Shown piece by piece: positions 43,759 to 56,754 of a stretch of DNA of 64,000 nucleotides; the first letter of the stretch is position 1, and every line of letters begins with the position of its first letter. The notes under the pieces are model-generated. The model was not told the DNA's origin. It saw only the letters and a list, made by a program, of their open reading frames with translations, and ran no database searches. The position numbers and the translations under genes are program-made. The DNA comes from Capitulum mitella (lineage: Eukaryota; Arthropoda; Thecostraca; Pollicipedomorpha; Pollicipedidae), in the NCBI GenBank assembly GCA_030062745.1, contig CP099839.1, positions 36,737,293 to 36,801,292 on the forward strand, written 5' to 3'.

Positions 43759-46700
43759 TACGGGGCTGGTATGATACTTAGCAAGCCTGCCTAGTTTTGT
43801 CCACATCGGCATTTTCATAGACAAGGAAAAGTAGCCATGACGTTATCTTCTGGCAACCAAACATTGCTCTTTAGTTTTAGGCGATTAAACATCAGCAACC
43901 CGTATGGACCAGATGTTAACCTCACCTGATGAAGTGACGTGATCTTTACGTTATGATCCAAATCTTCATGCATCTCTAAGAAGAACACGCGGAGTTTTTT
44001 TCCGATACTCGATATGCAGTGTGCGTTGTGCCTGGTGTGTCCTTGGCAGCGGGTCATTTCCACTTTGATCGTCAGGCGGTAATTCAGGCCGGCCGCGACC
44101 TGAGGGAACATCTGGTGTTAGAAACAGAAGAAATTAACAAGCATCCCTAAATTCTCTCATCCGTATGACAAACGACATAACTCTTACTGGAGACACATAA
44201 AGGACGGTCATATAACTGCCAAGTCTGACAAAAGAACAAATGAACTGCTTCAGCCATCTGCACTACCCTGCTGCATATACGTTGTCACAGCATCTAAAGA
44301 CGTAATCACGAGGCATTCCGCGTCAAACATAAATGCTCGTCTCGTGATTTCTCTCACTTTAGGCGAAGCAGCGTAAGAGCAGGTGAATATTAAATCGTCA
44401 CCCAGTTTTAGCTTCCTGACTAAACAGGTCCCCGGATTACAATCGTTCAAAATGCAAAGTTAACTTTATGCCACTGGGTGTGGGACAGGTCATATATTTG
44501 TATTGCACCGTACCATTTTGATAATTCTCATCCCAGTCTCATAAAGCAAAAGTAAGAGCCTAGAAAGCCATGAAAATGCGCCATGCGATAGCACGGAACC
44601 TAAACCAGCTGATTTCATAAGAACGAAATTACGACGATGGAGTCAAATGTTGTATTGGTTGTATATTTTTCTACTTCTGGTGATTGTAGAAACGCTGTCT
44701 GAAGTGATGACATGCAGATATATATACCACAAGGCCAACTGATTGGAAAATGCGACAAGCCGTTCCGCGATTTGGACCACGAGCAGCAACACACCGATTC
44801 CCTTGTTATCCGATTTAAACAAGAATACTGTAGTACTATGGCCGCCCTGAGTAAACGGCTCGTTTTACCTTTATGATGAAGTCGTATCTCTTTTAGTAAC
44901 AATTTTTCAGCATTCTGTTTAAATTTTCGTAAAAGAACTGTCGGATCGGCCTTCACCACGCGGTTAATGTTTCTATGCCGCGACTTTAATGACAGCAGAC
45001 ATCCCACAGCGAACCTAAGATTATAACAATTTAGAAAACTTGCCATGGAATAGTACAGATTCTTTACCAACCAGCTTTACAAAGTCCTCAGTTCTTGATT
45101 ACGGCAATGCAACCGTGCGTTGCAGCGGTTATTCCACGTTTGCTCAAGTGCTGCTCCGGACTCCCAGTGAACGCTCAGAAGCTTATTTTCCTGATTTTTA
45201 ATGACAGACACAAGCAGGCCGTACAGTGTTGGGAAAGACGTTTTGGGAAAGACGCGTGAAACTGGTCGAGGATCCAAACCGCTCGTGGCACAACTCCCGA
45301 CTCCTTTGTACTCCGATTTAAACAAAACGTCACCGCGAAGACTCGAGTGTGAAGAGTTCTTAACGTAGCCACCTCTATTTGGTGTCGATAAGGTCAATGG
45401 TCGCCAAAAGAAATGTCTCAGTGTTTAGACAAAAATTTGGTACACAAAGCCGCCGGATATAATGACCATCACAATGCCGTCCATGCTTGTACGCTGAGAA
45501 CTTGTAACAGTCGGCGACTCATTGGAAATCCACAAATGTAATAATCTGGAAAATCGCGCCACACGAAAATACGGAACATTAACCTTCGCCGGGCTGGAGG
45601 GGTAGGAGAAACCCCAGTTTTCCGGGAAAAGCCCCCCAAAAAAAACAAGGAGGCGCAGCGGTATGAAATTTGGCATATTTTATACATTATTTTTACACAT
45701 TGAGCCAAGTTTTGCTTTCAGGGCAACTTAGGTCATTGGTTTAAGTGAGGTCAGGTACGGCCATATTCCAAGAAATGAAGGTGGAAAAAAAGAGAATGAA
45801 AGTGAAAATTTTTACATTTAGACTAACCTTAAGCCATTGGCTTAGGTTACGCCAAGGACGGCCATATTCTAAAAAATGAAAGTGATGTAACTTCTTGTAA
45901 GATACATCGAATGACACTGAACATGCCATACTCATAGGACATGACAAATAAAACAATTCTGGTACCTCAAATTGATTGGAAATGTCCAGGCCATTGACTT
46001 CAGGTTAGGTAAACTTTCGCCCCATTTTGCGTTTGCTATTGTGACTGTGGGTTTGTTTCCGCGGTTTTGAAACTTGAGTGCACGTCCTGGTGTTTTTAAC
46101 GTCTTTTACGCACGTAACTGTACCTGTTGACCTGCAGCCTGAGGGCAGGCCACTCTTTGCACCTCTGCACCGGATTTTTGACCTCACAAACGAACATAAT
46201 TAATCCATTTACAATCTTGGATTGGTTAGTTACTGGGGCTCACGGATGCACCGACTTCAAGGTTATTCGGCGCCCATACAATCTTCGAATGCTCATTTGT
46301 TGTTATATGTGCTTCGGAACCACTCAGATATGGCAAGAACTTACTTGCCGAGGGTGACCAAACCCTCTTTGACCCAGGCTGACGTGATTTGATGTTTCGG
46401 AATCTTACGCTTCTCTGAGGTGCGCAAATCTACCAACTTGCCTACTAGCGTTGGGTGACAAATATTGGTTAACATTATAGCAGACGTTTGACAGATAATC
46501 ATTATTTGAGGAAAAGACAAACGTGAGGCATGCAATATTAAAGAACTTGTGAAATGAATTGCTATTTTTGTTATATCATTTCCCCTTCGTCAATCTTCCT
46601 CTGTGTTGGGCCGAAAGAGAAATGTCACAGATTTGGGGTTTCAGCTTCTGTGGGTAACAGTTCTGCCGTTTTGTGCACTTCTTATGTTTGTTATGTGATA

Positions 46701-49700
46701 ACAGATGATAAAGATTACAGTCATGCATCCTTTTTATAAAGCTTGTTCTGCTCCAAACCTCTTACTTTTGGCCTCCAACATAAAAACCCTAGCCGTCGCG
46801 AAAATGGCTTCCCGCAAAGTCTTGGCCTCTTATTTTGTGGTCGTGCTCTCCACCCGGCGTCTTTGTGGCTTGCGTGAAAAATGCTTTGTGGTAGTCACTT
46901 CATGGTGTAGAAGGGAGTAACAAGGGCCTATATCTGTCTCTCTCTCTCTGCCGTGACAGAGGCGCCTCTGGCAATGTTCTAGGTCCTTTGGTCGTTTCAA
47001 GAGCTGTCTGGACGCATCAAAACTTAGCAGTTTCAGGGGTCCCTCTGGCCGTCTCAGGGGCTTCTATCGCTAGAGACTCCTAGTTACCAGTCTCAGTGGT
47101 TCCTCTCTAGCAGTCTCAGTGGACCCCCTGTGGTTCTAGGTGCCCCTCTTGTCCTCTCTGGGGAATATTTTTGCTGTTTCAGGTCCCCATGACAGTGACA
47201 GCCAAATCGGGCGATTGGTTCTCGAGACAGACAGGGGAGAGCGTTAAACACTCTTCTCCCAGCCAGGGCAAGGCTGCGAAATGCCCGTCAGTGCCCGGTT
47301 AATGTGCTTTTTCTTTTTTCATTGTACTCAGACAAGAACGAAAGTAAATCTTTCTCTGTTCCTAGGCTATTCCACATAATTATGCCATAATTTTTCTTCG
47401 TCGTGTTTCTTCTTTCCGAGTTTCCAACCTTACGAAAATGGATCCGCATTTGCATCCCAAATGAGGCCTAGATTCAGTACATACACTCCAGCACAGCTGC
47501 ATAAAATAGCATTTTGCATGGTATTAGAACTGTTTCCAATTCAGTTTGGGCTTTCCCATCTGCTGGGCCCCATTTCGTAAAAATTTAGTAAGTACAGACA
47601 ATTTTCGGTACTTCTACAGGATTGCGCACATTTGGATGCAGTGATGATTCTTTTTCACTGTTCTTTTTTTTGGGGGGGAGGAGGGTAACACCACACCAAT
47701 TTATCTTTGATTGATTTCATTTATCACTACTTCTGGCATTTCTTTTTATTTTGTTAAGCGAAGGCCGCAGACATTTAACAGAAAGCGTTTTCCTACTGTT
47801 TGTTTTTCTTTTATGTTTAACTTCTGCACCCCTTCAGAGTCGAAATGTCAGAGCGTTCAGTGGCTGAAAAGCTTTGTGTAAAAAAACTGTTTCCCTGAAG
47901 CAACAAAGACAAGGATAAGATAGCAATGTTTTAGTACACGGTGGTTCACAGTAAAGAGAGAATCCTTAGACCATTTGTTCCAGTAGACTGCAATAATTTC
48001 TGCCCGTTATTTACACTTATTCGCTATTATTCCCCTTCCCCACATTGGGAAAAAAGGTATTTTTCCGACTGGAATCTGATCAGCTTGTATGCTCAGTGCG
48101 CGCAAGCTTTGGATCACGTTGAAAAAATACGTGGGTAATATCAAACTACCACATTGGGAAATAGCGCAGAGACGCAGACATTTCGTTATAAGTAATAAAC
48201 GAAATCAAGGCTAAATCCAAAACAAGGCCTTTCATGGTTCTGTATGGCATCCACGACGCCATGTAGACGCCATCTCTATGTCCGTTTCGCATCACAAATC
48301 ATTCCCCACTCGCGTTCCAAAATACTTTCTTTTCACTCCTTCGAGCGGAGAATCTCGGCTCTCATGACATCCATAACAATGATGTCTTTAAAGAGAAAAG
48401 AAGCACGAGCAGCCGAACCCACTAAACAACTCAGAAGAGAGAGACCCTAGGAGCATTAACGTGAAAGAAACACGGAACATATCGGCCCATGAAAGTAATG
48501 TGGAGCAAATCTCGTAGTGTGAATGAACACTGATCAACGACATTTCTAAAGAATTCTAAGCCACATATCAAAAGTCGTTCTTTGTAAGAGATGTATGCAT
48601 TTAAAATCTGCATAGAAACACCAACACTTACCTGAACTTCTGCGCGATACACTTCGAGGAGAACGATATTCAATCCCAATGTATCTTGCACATTTGTCTC
48701 TAGAGTTTCGACAGCCTTGCTTGCGGCCTTTAAGATATCGTTGGTGTTTGTCATGGGCTGAAAGCCCACGGAGAGTAACGGGATCTTCGTGGTGGGCGCC
48801 GAATCAAGAGACAACTTCGTAACCACATCCGGCGACTCTTCTTTTGGAGAAAGGTGTGGCGACTGTGACTCGGGCGGTTCGTGGACTTCCTCGGCTACTT
48901 CCTGCCGAAAGAAATGACCAGATGTATGAAGCATAAAATGAAAACTGTATCATGCCGCGGAATAACGCTTAGCAAATGAAACAGTACAAGATGACAATGT
49001 CATGAAACATTCCGTCCGGCTATACCAATGTTTGCAGTGAACTTAGGGACTGTACCGTGGCTATTCTCTAGTAAATCACTGAGAACGCATATATGGCAAT
49101 GGAAGATAGAAACTGTACGACATTAGTGCACGAGGGCAGATGAAGTTGGCAGGGTTGGTAGGGCCAGTTGGGCAACGAAGAAGGTAATCCAACTACACTG
49201 TGAAATCGCTATCGCTTTTGCCTTGTGGTGTTGCAACGATTACCACGCATCAGAAACGGACAATCAGGTGGTTGCTTTTCCACTTCGAGGCTGTTTACGA
49301 CCGGTTTTATGCAGTGTAGGTTGAGTCCACAGCGAGGAAGAAGCACTGAAGATGGCCCATGACTTAAATGTCTCTTGCTTCTCCGGCTCTTCTGAGAGCC
49401 GGAGTCACACGAGCCACAAGCCACTTTATACGACATACAGGCCAATAATCACCACGAAAATATTGCGCGCTGTTAGCATATTTTTCCCCGGTCTTCTGAT
49501 CTACCGTACCGATTGCGACGAAATCTTGGGGGAAGGAACTTTGTACAGTGATCTTACGTCTTGAGACGCTGAATGACCCAGATCAAATTTATTAAGGTCA
49601 AACGAGGTCAAATATCAAATCAGTAGCACATTTCCTTTCTTCAGATCTATTGAACCCACCAAACACAAATTTTGTGGAACCTTAGTCCTTATGATGACGT

Positions 49701-52700
49701 TACGTACCGCAGAACAAGATTGGTGTAAATAATGTAAAACGAGAATAGCCTAAGTCAACATCTGAAAAATGTTAAGCTTTATCAAAATCGGTCTTAAAAC
49801 AATCTGGTGGGTTGTTAGTAGGTACGATACCCTTATTCAAGTTGCAGGTTTTTTTTTCAAAATGCTGGCTCCGGCTCCCGCTCCGGCTCCAGTCACGGCA
49901 TGGACCTACTGGGACACGCTTGGACACGGCATGGCCTTATATGGACGCGGTTGGTCGCCGCCCAGTAGTTTGCCATCACGTAGGCATATCTGCTATGATT
50001 TTGAGTTCATAACAAACGAATCAGCTGTACATAACAATCGTATACATGCTAAGTGGTCAACCATTATCATTTTCACAAATTTTGTCGTCACAAGTTCCAT
50101 ATTTGATATCATTATTTCGCTTTCAATCTTTGGAAACACGGCATAGGCACAGCCTGCTTAAGCACAGGCCCCGCTATAGGCACGCCGTGCCTAAGTTTAG
50201 GTACGGCACCGTGTCTGCGGTTACTCAAAACTGAAACTCTAACCCTGATATATTCTTAAGTTGGATCATAAGTCGCCTAAGTCATAAGTCGCCCAATGAG
50301 TCACATACATAAGTCGCCTAAGGTCATTCGAAGCCAGCAAGGCCAACAAAATGCATCCCAACAAGATATAACTGAGATATTGTGGGTAGATCTGGGGAAA
50401 AGGGGTATTACATCTCTACTAAATGATCCTGGATGACATCATTTAGCCTGACCGTATTTCTGTTTGCTTTGAGGCACTTGCATTTATCACACAGTCAAAG
50501 CCCCCACCACGTTCCCGTATGACCCCGCGTTTTCAATACTTACCTTCGTTGACCACAACTCATCTGACCTAGGGCACTTGAACTTCGGGATAAGTACATT
50601 CATCTAATGTACTAACTCCCAGCATAGCTCCATTGACATCGGAAAATACATCGGCACGGAAAGAGAATGCTATATATTTATCATCTGGTTCTGGCTGGCC
50701 CCGATTGACCTGGCCGAGGCTACCTGCGCCTCTGGATTTTAAATTCATCACATGGACCAACCCTCTCAATTACTTGCTGCTGGCTGTCCAGCAGAACCTA
50801 TTCCATGCGCAGCACAATGCCTTTCCCACGGTCCGACACACGTGCGGCCATCCGCCGAGGGCGGAAGATGCGCGCAGCCGGCCTCCCGACGTCGCCGGGC
50901 TGTTGTGATAGGACTTACGCAACGATTTTAAACTCTCAAAAAACAAAACATGCGCTAGGAGCTCAGCAGCAATACGCGCTAAAAACGTAAGGAATAGGCA
51001 ATTTTTTTACCCCTCCCCACTAGACAGCGTGTTGATTTAGTGACCACTTTTCTTATTATCCGTGACGAAAACACTAACTCACCAATTTATTAGTTTTTTA
51101 ACAGGAGCACTGGTGAACCTCCAAGAATAACACGTTCTGATGGATGACATATCGTATTTTCCTCCTCTATTTCTTGATCTACTAACCGATTACAAGACGT
51201 TTTTGTTGCGCTATAGTCTGCATAGTGATCTTTCACCCATCAAAAACTGAATAACCTAGCTAAAGGTAGTCGAGGCCAAACAAGGTCAAACGTCGAATGA
51301 GGGGCACCCTTTCCTTTCTCGAGATCTACTGAGCTGATCGCAACCAAGTTGTGTGAAGTGTCAGTCCGTATGATGAACTTACACACCGTAGAACGAGGTT
51401 GACCTGGGTTACTTAAAACCGAGATTAATGAATTTATAATTCATGGATTAATTAATAAAAATAACAACTAAATAATAAAAAAAGATAAAACTAATGAATT
51501 TATTTATTCATTTAGATTCATCCAGCGCGGAGGAATTTTTATTTTAATTTGCCGATATAATTATATTTACATCATAAGGTAAATTCTGCTAACCATACCT
51601 TTCTTTCACATATAAGGCATATAGGGCATACTGGCCTTTGTATACAATATATTCCCTCACATTTGCATATTACAACCTTAAAAGCTAGTATTTTATTCCC
51701 CTGAACAAATCAGCAGCCTGGATTGGTTCTCTTTTATTTGAATGGATTGCATGGATGAATTGTATGAAGCGTGTTGTTTTCCTTGTTACCGCGGAGCCAG
51801 CAGCCTCCGTCTGCAATAGCGGTTAAGTCGTGGTATTTGTCTGACATTGAGAATAAAGCGGACATTTCTTATGTCGAGAGTTTGCTTGTTATTGCATATT
51901 TCAGCAGAAACGCAAGTCTTTATTTACGACGGTGCCTCAGATTAGACGGCAAACTATAATTCTGACTAGTATATAACTACTGTCTCACTGTCATCGTTTA
52001 AATCTGGTTGGACAAAATACCATACTATCGGAAACCAAAAGATTCCGCGTAGGATTTTTCACCGAATCGGAAAAAGAAAAACTGGTCCTGCAATGAGAGT
52101 CTCTGTTAAAGCACTTTTAGGAAATTCAGTTGCCCGTAAAACTCGTCTGAAGAGCACTTTAAGGGCCCTTCACATCATTGACTAAGCGTACGGCGGTGCA
52201 CAAAACATGTCCGGATTACGTCATTCAGAATCGGAAGAGCTGAAAGCGTGCTTTGCACACTTTTCGCAGCTGGACGATCAATTTCAGTGTATTCAGGCCG
52301 AAACGAAGGTACAAGTCTAACGTGAAGAGAGAGGTGCCCAAGATTAACATCCCTCCTTAGCTGCCAGAAACTGCAAACGCTCGGATGCTGAAAATTGGCG
52401 GGTAGGAGCACGTGATACGTGGCTATGGCTGTTTTGTATCTCAGTAGCTTCAGTCTGGTGTGTGCGGGATGCATATGCTGAGGTGTGCCCCCTTTACCAT
52501 TCAGATCTTTGGTTTGAGAACCGTTTATGCTGGAGGCGCCAAATTTTGTGGTGGACTGTAAAGTCACAAACGCCATCCAGAACAAGCAAGATTTAGGGAA
52601 TCAGTGGCAAGATGTCATTTTCGTGAGAGTGCAACTTGCTGGATTTGGGATCCTTCGTTTGCGGGAAGGTACAAGATTCATTTCTACTTGTTTGACGCAA

Positions 52701-55700
52701 AACAACCGCCGCTGGGGCCCTGAAAATTGGCGCACGTGATACATGACAGTCGATATATGTGTTTCTTTTGCATGTCAATAGCTTCAGCCTGGTGTGTGCT
52801 GGACGCGCGCGCTGGAGTTTACCGCTTTGCTATTCAGGCCTTTAGTTTGGTAAACGTCGATAATGGAGGTGCCAAATGTTGCGGTAGGCTGCTAAGCCAC
52901 AAACGCCATCCAGAAAAAGAGGGTTTAGGGCATCAGCAGCAAAATGCCCACATGAAAATGTACAGCGTTTTGGACTCGGGATCCTCATCGACCTACTTGG
53001 GGTGTCCTTTGCTCCGCAATGAAGAGGACTGGCCCATTGCCGGCGAAATATGACGTCTGCTCGGCATTTGCCCGCAGTAGCTGAGCTAATGACCAATCTA
53101 ATCGTAGGCCTCCTAGATCTGTTCGGTATTACCCGAGCAGATCTAGGAAGAACACTTTCTGTATTACCTCTTGGTGAAGCAAGCAAACAGAGGTTTGCTC
53201 GCAATAGCGGCTGTTGGTTTCGCAGACCTTGACGGCATTGGTGTCTCACAACGAATGTTTCCCCTCATTTCGGAGATAACACAAGAAACAAGACGTGAGG
53301 AAAGCGAAGAAGAGTGGCCCAGTTAGGCCGACTGCTATCTAGTGCCATCACATGCCATCTACGCTTACTAAATGTTGATATTGGGAAAGAATGCTCAGAA
53401 ATCGAAATGACTCTGGTACCCTGTGTGTACAACTTCAAAAAGTCGTCCTCACGCCACTCTAGTAAATGTGAAGAAGTACGACTTTGAAACTAGCAGAACA
53501 GCCCGAAGCAATTATAGCAGCCTCGCCAAGCATTGCAAAAGCAGAGACGAAAAACATTCACGATCGCTGTCGGATAGCCTTTTGTACACCTTACAAACGG
53601 AAGTGGTACCACGAAAATCACATGTAGCCAGCAAATTGGAGTTTTTGTAACAGCATAAGATCAAATATGATGAACAATGAGGGGCGTAGGGAAACGCTGA
53701 AAAAGTGCTACATTTTGCCAATATAGCGGAAGGATCAAGGGATCGTCGTTCGTAAATGTCATACGTAAGTAGAAAAGACGCGTCATTAGCTAAGGACTGG
53801 ACATCCGTATGTAGTGCGGCAGTGCACGTGAAAGGAAGCTGGTCGTCCACGAACAAGGAGATCGTTGGCTATGTGCTGAATTAGCACATTGTTGGATTCC
53901 GGAGGCGACCCGAGCGGAGGGTTCAGTGTGTGATGAAACATGAAATGTGATGTAGAGAGCTCGGTCTTGGTAAGACCTAGCAGACCTCACATTTTTTGCG
54001 AGGAAAATGAAATTTTGTTGCATGGCTATTCCTGGCAAATTCTTAGTGTACACTGACTTTCGGGATCCTTCCGATGTTTCCAAACAATGCACAGTTCGGT
54101 GCTCATCACGTTACACTCCCTACAGAGTCTATATGGGCCGTGGAAAATGTGACATTTCCCTTCATCATATTTTCGGGTAAACCGAATGATGCAGTTGATT
54201 ATTAGTCATTGTGTAGTACCGACGTGTTCAAAACGTTCAGAGCTAACCTACTTCGTTCACAGCAATATAGACGGGCCGCAAATATGGGCAGAGTGCGGGC
54301 TGAGTATGGGCTGGGCGTCTGCTGCCTTGATCTGGCCTATAACACCTATATCTCACAACCCTATAATATTGCCCGGCCCATTTTATCGTGCCCACTTATG
54401 GCACCACGCAGCAGCTGTACAGAGGACACAGCCGAAAAGGAGATAGGAGAAACCCGTGAGAAATCGCTCTGAATCTCCGTAAAAGTAGAATTTTCGTAAA
54501 TGATATATGATGCGGGTTAACATCTCCGAACACAGTCTACAAATTGGCTATCGCTGTTCAAAATACGAGAAAGAACATGCCCTTTAGAAGCACGGGACGT
54601 AATTTCTGAAGCAAACGCCATTTGTGAAAAATGAGTACAGTCATCTCGTTGGTTTTACAAAAGAAATAAATACAAGTTTGGACGTTTGATGACAGGCCAC
54701 AAGACGATAGCATCCGGAGGTAGACAGTCATAGAAACTATACCGTCCTCACCGCGCCACTGTCAGCTAAAAATGAAACGGTTATAGTGCTCAGTACAAAT
54801 GGTTAATCACATACGCTATGATAAATCAAGATGGGCCTGATCAAATATAGACGATGTGAGGTGAGTAAGGTGATATGTCGTCCCAAATTATCTTATCTTT
54901 CCAGTTTTTACCTCATGTTCGGTTGACGTGAACAGCTGCTGCAGCGATCTTAGAATTCGAAGCTTGTGCTAAGCATGGGCTGCTGCATAGGCCGTGACTC
55001 CTACACTCGACTGAGCAATTCCAGGTAACGTTTGATTTTGTGGCGAAAGCTGAACGTGCTGTCATGAATGTGACACGACCGTGCGATAGACAGCAGGACC
55101 ATATATTAGCTAGTTGCCAGCTGACCCATGAGACAAATATTGAGCGTCGACTTGAGCCCGTGCGTTTAAAGCATATCATAATACCTTTTGAACAACAAAA
55201 CGACTTCAGATGGATTCTTTGGTAGTGGTATCTGTAGTACGTTTCATATCTCGTTACCGAATGCAGTGGGGCGAGTCCATCGCGGCCATGCCTTCCCTTT
55301 CGTTGGGAAAAAGAGCTGACATGTCATTTGACCCCCCCCCCCCAAGTGTAGATTTCTTTTCGATTTTGTTTATTAAATACAAGTTATTTTTCTTAAACGG
55401 CGAAACAAAGTGGCCGCAATCCACTGGGACATCAACATTTGGGGGCAGGTTAGGTAACACGGGTGAGGATTTCATCCTCCACCCCCTTCCCTTAGCGCAT
55501 GACTTGGACCCGCTATGTCGAGCCTGCTTTGTCATTTTTTTCTCGAGAGCTTTCTCACATACTCATAGATGCATTATATTTCATTTGAAGGATGCCTTGC
55601 CATTGCAGGAAATTAAAGTAAAGCTGTTTGTTTTGCTGTTCTGTTTTTACTGGCGTCTTTTACGGGGTGCTATTCGGAAGGCAGCCGGTTGATTTTTGTG

Positions 55701-56702
55701 AAATGTTATGCGTCAACACATGAATGCGGGCGTGGACGATGACAGATTATTTCCGAACCCTGTGGAATAACGGGATGGCGCGACATTGCCTATGCGGTGT
55801 TACGTGAGGCCAATAATACGATACGATCCAAAAACCATAAACTCATCGGTCTTGTTGCCTCCAAGCCTTGGATGAAAGAGCTAGGATGCAAGATGCTTAT
55901 GAAATATCGATGCTTTTGCTCCGGAAGCGGACACTGACCTTATGTTCCGGAGTGGATATCTCCTGAACATCAAGAGGCGGCTCACTGGGAGAATATTGTG
56001 GTAAATGTGTTGGGGATTTTTCAGATGGTTCGTTCACGGCAGGATTGTTTTTCATGGGGTCAGACGCTACTGCGGACAATTCTTCCTCAGCGTGTGTGGA
56101 GCCATGTAGCAGCCCGGGCAGCTTCTTCACTTGATGAATTGGCACCTGTAACGAGCAAACAATTGTGACATCACAGAATGAGCATTGCTCGTCGCCAGTT
56201 ATATTAAACAAACGGATATGATACTGTTTCCTGATGGCTACGTCTAGTTCTGTTCACATTTTGCGTGATTTCAGAGGAACAGTACAAACTATTTTCATTC
56301 CACATGCTTAGGAGAGAGTTTCCCATTTAAGGTGCGTCGTGCCACCTCATATTATTCCGCTATTAGTTAGCGTTTCGCTTTAGCCATTACATGTAGTAGA
56401 CAGCGCAAACCTAATCACCGAGGAAACAAAAATCGCCGCCTTCCCCGTCGCCCCCGGACCTGTTTTGAACCAATGGAGCGATTTAAATTTTTCAAACTCC
56501 ATTAGAAAATAACTTGGATTTCCAATCGTCTTATGCATCTCAAAGTTTCAGTTAGTCAGTTTCTTGGCTTTAGGTCTAGGTCGAATGAATGAGCACTGGA
56601 CCAGTTTGAATAAATGCAACCACAGTAACGGGTAAGCACGAATTAGTGCACCGTCTTCTTTATGCCGGGAGGAACTTGGGTTTGCATACAACATATACGT
56701 AC

Positions 56703-56754
<52 letters not shown>

